NCBI GenBank assembly: GCA_031550615.1
Contig: JAVBOL010000003.1
Coordinates: 124,001 to 188,000, forward strand
Direction: 5' to 3'
DNA length: 64,000 bases
From: JAVBOW01 sp031550615
Lineage (GTDB): Bacteria > Bacteroidota > Bacteroidia > Bacteroidales > Rikenellaceae
Numbering within the stretch: the stretch's first letter is position 1; each line of letters starts with the position of its first letter. Under the pieces are notes generated by a model that was not told the origin of the DNA, ran no database searches, and was given only the letters and a program-made list of their open reading frames with translations. Below are positions 57,610 to 64,000 of the stretch, piece after piece. The translations under genes and the position numbers were made by a program.

Positions 57610-59562
57610 TCAACGCCATGATTTAGATTGTGTAAGCCTTGCGACTAACATATAAATATTATTAAATACATCGTTACCGGATCTTGTCTTTGACACTTTC
57701 AGATAAACGCGCCGACGCAATGCTCCGGTTTTTCGGTGCATGCTCCAAAGTGCAGGAAGCAGCCTGTGGCCGAATGTAAGCAACAGGCTTGCCTTATCGA
57801 AGGCCGTGACATGATCTCCCAGGCATACGATTTTCACGGCATCCCATAGCGACAGGCGGCTTATGAATGGTCCCATATCTGTCTGCTTGCATTCGCTGAA
57901 AGGAGAAATATCCACCGGCACATCAAGGTTTATGACCGTGTCGGTTGATAGTTTAGCCCATGCATAACAGGCGTCCGAATTGAAATCCAGGGCGACTATC
58001 CGGGCGGTCATCCACTTTATCGCATCTATATTGGCCCGGGTAATTTCCGTTTCGCAATAGTGCTCGCCCTCATGGAAACGCGGTTTTATCCAGCCGTTTT
58101 CATCACGATAATAACCTGTCGTCGTAGGATATGGCGATGCGGAGAAATAGTCCTCTATCAAACAAGTGGCCTCAGTGGTGAGTTGGCCGGGGGCAAAATA
58201 TGAGATATAATATCCGTACTTGACAGGCATTACATCGCCCCGTACGCCATAGTAGTAGAATTCCACATCGCCGTAGCCCGCGTTGCGCAATATTGAATTA
58301 ATCATCAGCCGTGACGTTCCCAGCCATCCGACGTCGACTATCGCTGCACGCTCACAATCGAGCAACCCTTCCTGCCGGAAATATTCCAGCGCGGTTTTAT
58401 TGGCCCTGATCGCCCGCTCATGTAAAACGGGGGTGAAATCACTCACGAATATTTTGTTTAGAAAATCCTGTTCCTGCGCACAATCGCCGATCTTCTCATA
58501 TTTAAATCCGATGCCGTATCCGGCCAACTCATCCCTGTCCGTACCCAGATGCGACAACAATGCATCGACATTGCGTGAGTAAACGGAGCCGTGGTCCATA
58601 ACGGCAAGATATGACTCGGCAGAGGTATCTGTCAAATACGGCAGTAATAAAGACCTGCGCGAAACGAAAAAATATTTGAGTTCTATATCGGCGGGGGCCA
58701 GCTCCTCAACCGACTTCATTATGATATAATTGTCGCGCGAGAGGAAATAGAGCCGTTTAATATTTCGTTCCCGGGCCAGCCCTGCGACGAATAACGCATA
58801 AGGAATATATGCCGGGGCGACGTGATCCGAAGCCATGGCAGCAAACGCGTCATTTCCGAGGGTTATCCTGGCTGCCCGGGAAATTCCCGTCATGACGCTC
58901 AACTGGCTGCCATATCGAGTTACTGTTTCTGCATCTATGATCTTTTGCTCGGCTGCGGTGAACGATGTGTCCACCCTAACGGCTTTTATTCCATGGCGAA
59001 GAGCCATTTTATAATCGCTGTTCAGGTTATCCCCATAATGGACCCATTCGGACGGATTCAGTTGCTTCTTCAGGGTTTCGAATAACAACCCATTCGATTT
59101 CCGCGCATCGCATTCACAGGATACGTATACCCTCTCGCCCGGGGCAAGACAACCTTCACGCCTGAGCAGCGATTCCAGGAATTCGCTGTCCAGATACATA
59201 TCGGAGATGAAGCAAACCTGAAAACCGCGCCCCCTGTGAAGGTCGATCATTCCCCTCACGTACGGATTTACCATCAGGTTTTCCGACTCCACCTCTTTTT
59301 CGCACGCCATCATCAGGGAAGGTGTGAACTCACTGAATCCGGACAGCCATTCGTCATTATATATATCCCCGAGGGTTATCTGTCTGCCGGGGAATTTATC
59401 ATGTGCGCGCCTTCCCGCAGCATTGCGCCACAGCAGAAAATCAGCCCGTTTGCCCTGGTCGTGCGGATACAACCTGTGCGAAAGCAGGAAAAAGATATTC
59501 TCAGGCCGGCCGCATTTGCGGATCAACGCGGTGTCGAATATGTCGAATGAGGCGAGTTTCAT
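57610..59562 (-). CDS. HAD-domain protein with large uncharacterised C-terminal domain
   Basis: The 650-aa product has an N-terminal HAD phosphatase fold (1 to ~230): D7/D10 in SFDIFDT, FISDMYLD as motif II, DARKSNGLLF with Lys, and GDNLNSDYK as motif IV. The C-terminal ~420 residues (with LYFLSRDNYIIMKSV and YFFVSRRSLLLPYL) match proteins seen next to GT genes in glycan clusters. It may remove a phosphate from a lipid-linked sugar or from a cap group. It overlaps the GT4 gene by 4 nt (ATGA). Confidence 0.75.
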   Translation of the reverse strand: MKLASFDIFDTALIRKCGRPENIFFLLSHRLYPHDQGKRADFLLWRNAAGRRAHDKFPGRQITLGDIYNDEWLSGFSEFTPSLMMACEKEVESENLMVNPYVRGMIDLHRGRGFQVCFISDMYLDSEFLESLLRREGCLAPGERVYVSCECDARKSNGLLFETLKKQLNPSEWVHYGDNLNSDYKMALRHGIKAVRVDTSFTAAEQKIIDAETVTRYGSQLSVMTGISRAARITLGNDAFAAMASDHVAPAYIPYALFVAGLARERNIKRLYFLSRDNYIIMKSVEELAPADIELKYFFVSRRSLLLPYLTDTSAESYLAVMDHGSVYSRNVDALLSHLGTDRDELAGYGIGFKYEKIGDCAQEQDFLNKIFVSDFTPVLHERAIRANKTALEYFRQEGLLDCERAAIVDVGWLGTSRLMINSILRNAGYGDVEFYYYGVRGDVMPVKYGYYISYFAPGQLTTEATCLIEDYFSASPYPTTTGYYRDENGWIKPRFHEGEHYCETEITRANIDAIKWMTARIVALDFNSDACYAWAKLSTDTVINLDVPVDISPFSECKQTDMGPFISRLSLWDAVKIVCLGDHVTAFDKASLLLTFGHRLLPALWSMHRKTGALRRRVYLKVSKTRSGNDVFNNIYMLVARLTQSKSWR

Positions 59563-60635
59563 CTGTTTAATCCGAATGCTTCCGATAATTCAGCGTAAGA
59601 CGTATCCCACGAGAACCTTTTGATGAATTGGTGCCCCCGGGCGGCGATCCGGTAACGCAACTGGTCGTCTTCGATCAGGCTGATTATATTCTCCGCCATG
59701 CGCGCGGAATCCCTGACGGGGGAAAGTAGCGCGGTCTGTCCGTCGACAGCCATCTCCCGGTGGCCGGGGTTATCGGTACACGCTACCGCCTGGCCGCAGA
59801 TCATAGCTTCGCCAACCGTCAACCCCCAGCCTTCATTAAGGCTCGAGGAGATGAATATGGCCGCCTGGTCGTAGAGCGCATTATGTGTTTTCGGATCGGG
59901 GCAGCAGTGATAATCGTACCATTCAGGCAACGAATCAGGACGCCCTGGGGTACCGAAAATATTTACCCGCAGGGCGGGATATTTTTTCTTCACTATATCG
60001 AGGGCTGCAAAACTGTATTGGCAGCCTTTACGCTCCATTTGATGGTAGAGCATAGTTATGCGATATTTATCTTTAGCTGCAAAAGGAGTGCTATACTTAA
60101 AATAATTGAAATCAAAGCCATTCGGGATCAGGCGACACTCCTCCCCCCGCTCACAAATCATATCATGCAGCCATGTGGAGATCGCGATTTTCCGCATAGG
60201 GTAGTGATATGTTTCCTTTACCATTTCGTCAGTTACATTTCCCCAGGCTTCGTAGTCCTGTATAAAATAGAACCGGCTATCTGCACCCAGCGGATAATCT
60301 TTCACATACATCGCCGTATAGGGCGATGTGGCGACATATATATCCGATTCAGGCACGTGGCGATAGTTGAGCGACAGGGCCAGCACCTCCCTGACCTTTT
60401 TGTCAAGCTGAAACCATTTGCGGCAGGAATATCCATTGACAAGCGACTGCAGGTATCTCACGCAATTAGTTAATTTGTAGTAAGGCGTCTTTTTTCGCCA
60501 AAACAATGAACCCGCATATACGATATTGACATTATGCCCGTCAGCAGCCAAACGATTCGCATATTCATACACGACCTTGTAGCCACCGGCGGGTTTAGCG
60601 CCGGGGGAAGGAAGTATGAATGTGATCGTTTTCAT
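59559..60635 (-). CDS. Glycosyltransferase family 4
   Basis: The 358-aa GT-B enzyme starts ITFILPSPGAKPAGGYKVVYEYANRL (GG acceptor loop), with LIPNGFDFNYF at the joint and EGWGLTVGEAMICGQAVACT (E-x7-E type) binding the nucleotide sugar. It works in repeat-unit assembly. Confidence 0.92.
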   Translation of the reverse strand: MKTITFILPSPGAKPAGGYKVVYEYANRLAADGHNVNIVYAGSLFWRKKTPYYKLTNCVRYLQSLVNGYSCRKWFQLDKKVREVLALSLNYRHVPESDIYVATSPYTAMYVKDYPLGADSRFYFIQDYEAWGNVTDEMVKETYHYPMRKIAISTWLHDMICERGEECRLIPNGFDFNYFKYSTPFAAKDKYRITMLYHQMERKGCQYSFAALDIVKKKYPALRVNIFGTPGRPDSLPEWYDYHCCPDPKTHNALYDQAAIFISSSLNEGWGLTVGEAMICGQAVACTDNPGHREMAVDGQTALLSPVRDSARMAENIISLIEDDQLRYRIAARGHQFIKRFSWDTSYAELSEAFGLNR

Positions 60636-60641
60636 TGATTG

Positions 60642-61766
60642 CTATTTAAATAACTTATTCCGTTTAATAATAAGCCTAAAAGCATTGACCTTCCCTAATA
60701 GGAATGCCATAACATGAAAAAGCTGAGGGAATTTTTCTAAATAAAAACAAAGAAGCAACTTATCTGAAATATAAAGATCGTTCCGTTGTTTTATGGTCTG
60801 ACCGGCATTATCAGTAAATAATTTCGACAACCGTAATGCCTCTTTATGGTTTCCATTCCGGCAATGGTTTTTCATTCTCCGTAGACATAACATTGACGGG
60901 TTGTGATCCAACTCTTCGCATGGAATATAACTACTATATATCTCACGCCGCTGTCTGTCCGTCTGCTTATCGAACATGTCTTCCAGCCGTACACTATCAC
61001 ATAGCCACCCTGTAACTACACTGCGCTTATAATCAGAGAGGTCTATTCCATATGTTTTCTCCAGATTAACCACTTCGGTCATTAATAGATACAGCATATG
61101 ATTTACCTTATCCAGGGACATGGCATATCTCTCTGAAAAATTATAGCTTAGCATATAGTTATAAACGGCCCGGCCATTGACCTTCACCGAGTCGATCCGG
61201 TTATAAAGGATAAGCCCGAAGAGTTGGTCTTCGCCCAAACTTATTTCCGGGTTAAACCGCACAGTCCCATCATCAAATAGTGACTTTCTATATAGTTTTA
61301 CACATGCGGATTGCATCAGCAGGGACGTCAGGTTATTGGCAAAAAATTCCGGCATAGACGCCATGCAATCAATCTGCACATCTGGTATGCGCCATATTCT
61401 TGATAAGCGGCCATTAATCATCGACCGACACGACCCTATCGCCATATCCGCTTCCGGTCCCGACATCAGAATCTCAAGAAAGTCGCTATTCAAATAGTCG
61501 TCGGAATCTACAAACGACACCCAGTCGCCCACAGCGTTATCCAATCCCATATTACGTGCCGAACTGGCTCCGCCATTAGGCTTATGAAATACCTTTACCC
61601 TCGGGTCTTTTTGCGCATATCCATCACAGATAAGCCCAGAGTCATCTTTACTCCCGTCATCGACAAGCAATAACTCAATATGTGAATACGATTGTGATAA
61701 TATACTATCGACACACCGCGACAAGGACTCTGCTCTATTATATACCGGAACTATTACACTTACCAT
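60642..61766 (-). CDS. Family 2 glycosyltransferase
   Basis: The 374-aa enzyme has the GT-A motifs VSVIVPVYNRAESLSRCVDSI, LVDDGSKDDSG, KPNGGASSARNMG and FVDSDDY. The ATG at 61766, 2 nt after the flippase stop, is used; a longer frame to 61802 lies inside the flippase gene. The N-terminal half is like the GT2 at 21961-23034. Confidence 0.92.
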   Translation of the reverse strand: MVSVIVPVYNRAESLSRCVDSILSQSYSHIELLLVDDGSKDDSGLICDGYAQKDPRVKVFHKPNGGASSARNMGLDNAVGDWVSFVDSDDYLNSDFLEILMSGPEADMAIGSCRSMINGRLSRIWRIPDVQIDCMASMPEFFANNLTSLLMQSACVKLYRKSLFDDGTVRFNPEISLGEDQLFGLILYNRIDSVKVNGRAVYNYMLSYNFSERYAMSLDKVNHMLYLLMTEVVNLEKTYGIDLSDYKRSVVTGWLCDSVRLEDMFDKQTDRQRREIYSSYIPCEELDHNPSMLCLRRMKNHCRNGNHKEALRLSKLFTDNAGQTIKQRNDLYISDKLLLCFYLEKFPQLFHVMAFLLGKVNAFRLIIKRNKLFK

Positions 61767-61768
61767 AA

Positions 61769-63328
61769 TTACCTGCTCTTCACCGCTTTTAGAATACGCC
61801 ACGCCACGGACCTAAACCCTTTAGACGTCGCATAAAACAATATTATAGATATTAATGAATATACAGTCACTAAAACGGACGCATAATATATCCAACCAAG
61901 ATAACCCGAAGCCGCCTGGTCGGCCAAATTGATAGTGTGCAGAATATACATGGTTATACAGGCTGCAACGAATACGGGCAGTAAATGACGTAAAAGCCCG
62001 CCCCAATAAGTAATCACCGGCCTATGCATGCCTTTACTGAACAGAAAATACGGTTTCCATATCCCCACTATCGCCACAATACTCACCACACCTCCGAGCA
62101 ATACGCCCTCCAATCCCCACAATATTCCGCCAACAATTGCCACCACAACGAATATCAGCGCTTCGGTTACCGGCGCCCACGTATCCTGAAACATGCCGTA
62201 CCCATTGATGAACTGGTCGGTAGTGCCGCGCAGAAGTCCCATTGCCTGATATATCACTATCAGCAGCAACGCAGTGCCGGAAAGGAGATATTCCGCGCCG
62301 AGCCAAATGGCTATGAATGGATTAATCAGCATATACACCGCGAACACGATCACAGACATAACAAATATGCGCACAGAGAACAGTTCCCAATATATTTTTA
62401 GGATATGATCCTTATTCCCCTCCGCGATAAGGCTTCCGACCCCGGCGCCGGTGCTGTTCAGCACATTGCCTATCATCGTATCGACTTTGCTCGTGATAAG
62501 TATATAGTTACCATAAGCGGTTACGACAGGCAGCGATACAAATGCATATATCAGGAACGGCATCGACTGAAACTGGGCGAATGAGCCTATTTTGTGGAAA
62601 AACACCTGTTTCACCTTTCTTGTTATCTCCGGATATTGCCTGGTTAGGTCCTTGCCGGAGCGTATACTGCATCTCAACCACGGATAAGTTTTATCCAGTT
62701 TATAATTGAGGATCAAGGCATTCAGTACACCGAACAATAACTCCACGGCGATCCACAGGTAATAGCTGTGGACATAGACGATCAGCGCCATCTGTATGAG
62801 CACCTTGATGGTCGTCATTATCTGGATATATCCCGTGACGACGTAGTTGCGTTGGTCGGCGCTCAGCAGCACCATGCGGTAGTTGACGAAGTAGCCTATC
62901 AGCGAACCGGTAAGGAATGCCGCGAAAGCGCAATATATCGTACCGTAAGATACACCCTGCGCGGGGACCAGCTGCGAAGGGGGAAATATAAGCGGCATGA
63001 AACAGGCGAGCACGGCGGCACCCACGCAGATCACCTGGCCTATGCGGCGGTAGAGGTATCCCATCACCGATAGGATCTCGTTGATCTTGTCCCGGTCTTT
63101 TTCGAACAGCGGTTTATAGAGGGTATACGCCACAGCCGTACCGACCCCCAGTTCGGCGAGGTTCAGAAAACCCAGCAGACTCTGCAACGTGCCCGTCAGG
63201 CCGATGAAATCAGCCCCGAGGTGGTCGATGAATATTTTACGCGAAAAAAAGGCGACGAATAACGATATGAAATAACATACCGTGTTCACCTTGGCGTTCA
63301 GCCAACTTTTTTTAACTCGTTCGGACAT
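61769..63328 (-). CDS. Polysaccharide flippase (Wzx/MATE-like)
   Basis: The 519-aa protein has about 12-14 membrane helices and the Wzx/PST-type start VKKSWLNAKVNTVCYFISLFVAFFSRKIF with GLTGTLQSLLGFLNLAELGVGTAV. It moves lipid-linked repeat units across the inner membrane. It lies between rmlB and the first GT2, the usual head of a Wzx/Wzy locus. Confidence 0.92.
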   Translation of the reverse strand: MSERVKKSWLNAKVNTVCYFISLFVAFFSRKIFIDHLGADFIGLTGTLQSLLGFLNLAELGVGTAVAYTLYKPLFEKDRDKINEILSVMGYLYRRIGQVICVGAAVLACFMPLIFPPSQLVPAQGVSYGTIYCAFAAFLTGSLIGYFVNYRMVLLSADQRNYVVTGYIQIMTTIKVLIQMALIVYVHSYYLWIAVELLFGVLNALILNYKLDKTYPWLRCSIRSGKDLTRQYPEITRKVKQVFFHKIGSFAQFQSMPFLIYAFVSLPVVTAYGNYILITSKVDTMIGNVLNSTGAGVGSLIAEGNKDHILKIYWELFSVRIFVMSVIVFAVYMLINPFIAIWLGAEYLLSGTALLLIVIYQAMGLLRGTTDQFINGYGMFQDTWAPVTEALIFVVVAIVGGILWGLEGVLLGGVVSIVAIVGIWKPYFLFSKGMHRPVITYWGGLLRHLLPVFVAACITMYILHTINLADQAASGYLGWIYYASVLVTVYSLISIILFYATSKGFRSVAWRILKAVKSR

Positions 63329-63370
63329 TAATTTTTCGGTAGCGCCTGGGTAAATGCGCTAAAAGACAGA

Positions 63371-64000
63371 CTACCGCCCCTTATACATCTCTGAATAATA
63401 CCTCTCATACTCCCCGCTGGTGATGTTGTCCATCCAGGATTGGTTGTCGAGGTACCAGCGTACGGTTTTTTCGATGCCCTGCTCGAATTGCAGGGAGGGT
63501 TCCCAGCCTAACTCGCGCTTGAGTTTCGAGGAGTCGATGGCGTAGCGCAGGTCGTGGCCGGCGCGGTCGGTGACGTAGGTGATAAGGTCGAGCGAATGGC
63601 CCTCGGGATTACCCAACAGGCGGTCGACGGTGGCGATGATGACCTTTATCAGGTCGATGTTCTTCCATTCGTTGAAGCCGCCGATGTTGTACGTGTCGCC
63701 GGCACGACCGCGGTGGAAGATCACGTCTATCGCCCGGGCGTGGTCGACCACGTAGAGCCAGTCGCGCACATTTTCGCCTTTGCCGTAGACCGGCAGGGGC
63801 TTGCGACACCGGATGTTATTGATGAACAGCGGGATCAGTTTCTCGGGGAACTGGTAGGGGCCGTAGTTGTTGCTGCAATTCGTTACGATCACCTCCATGC
63901 CGTATGTATCGTGGAATGCACGCACGAAGTGGTCGGACGAGGCTTTCGAGGCCGAATATGGACTGTGCGGGTCGTAGGAGGTGGTTTCAGTGAAGAATCC
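63371..64000 (-). CDS. rmlB: dTDP-glucose 4,6-dehydratase, C-terminal part (5' end beyond right edge)
   Basis: The frame is open to base 64000; 209 residues are visible. The catalytic YxxxK (YSASK) is present close to the right edge, then FVRAFHDTYG, NCSNNYGPYQFPEKLIPLFI, GENVRDWLYVVDHARAI and the C-terminal LGWEPSLQFEQGIEKTV, the normal RmlB tail. RmlB converts dTDP-glucose to the 4-keto-6-deoxy intermediate for dTDP-rhamnose or amino-deoxy sugars. It is 42 bp upstream of the flippase gene in the same direction, so the operon begins outside the window. Confidence 0.95.
   Translation of the reverse strand, partial: GFFTETTSYDPHSPYSASKASSDHFVRAFHDTYGMEVIVTNCSNNYGPYQFPEKLIPLFINNIRCRKPLPVYGKGENVRDWLYVVDHARAIDVIFHRGRAGDTYNIGGFNEWKNIDLIKVIIATVDRLLGNPEGHSLDLITYVTDRAGHDLRYAIDSSKLKRELGWEPSLQFEQGIEKTVRWYLDNQSWMDNITSGEYERYYSEMYKGR

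Overview
The window looks like chromosomal DNA of a Bacteroidota member, most likely a Bacteroidales species of the Alistipes/Rikenellaceae kind. The family assignment is inferred from gene content, not from a marker search. The main clues are the repeated Bacteroidota -7 promoter element TAnnTTTG in front of genes on both strands, exported lipoproteins, a DUF5117-type metalloprotease, a GH115 enzyme, a GdhA-type glutamate dehydrogenase and many 1-4 nt start/stop overlaps. Housekeeping genes are GC-rich. The glycan loci and the 18.5-23 kb segment are clearly more AT-rich, which gives a mosaic look.

Layout. 1-2790 (+) is the end of a glycan-decoration operon: a GT2 fragment, then SDR, GNAT, ACP and KAS III genes coupled by overlaps. 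2835-3313 is a decayed glycerate kinase/GntP relic. A tRNA-Ser(CGA) follows. 3662-10454 (-) is one operon: glutaminyl-peptide cyclotransferase, metH, metF and lpdA. Next come an ABC-F ATPase gene (+) with a structured leader, a DEAD-box helicase (-), gdhA (+), and a receiver/PPDK_N protein (+). 18572-20592 holds a lipoprotein with a papain-like C-terminus plus a small periplasmic protein, which I read as a candidate toxin/immunity pair. Then follow an outer-membrane barrel, an exported YhcH-type protein, a GT2 and initiator tRNA-Met.

23267-28163 (-) encodes five heterodisulfide-reductase-like (Hdr) proteins: HdrC, HdrB, HdrA, HdrC and a membrane HdrE-C-D fusion. Divergent from it is a GltA/NfnL-type FAD/NAD(P)H iron-sulfur protein. 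After this come the PiT phosphate transporter with its DUF47 partner, a zinc metalloprotease, a flavin reductase, gyrB (TTG start), an ftsE-like ABC gene, a fucosyltransferase-like gene, tmRNA (ssrA), GH115, an uncharacterised membrane protein and a CYTH protein.

43249-64000 (-) is a surface-polysaccharide operon that enters from the right edge with rmlB. It holds a Wzx flippase, a Wzy-like polymerase, about nine glycosyltransferases, three membrane acyltransferases, a HAD-containing fusion, a nucleotidyltransferase/kinase fusion and a sugar-kinase-like protein. It ends at a CpsB-type phosphatase gene and a strong terminator (43197-43232).

The strongest candidates for undescribed biology are the Hdr-like electron-transfer cluster, the lipoprotein-amidase/periplasmic pair, the ABC-F leader with its 5-codon upstream ORF, the receiver-linked orphan PPDK_N protein, and the mini acyl-ACP glycan-decoration module.
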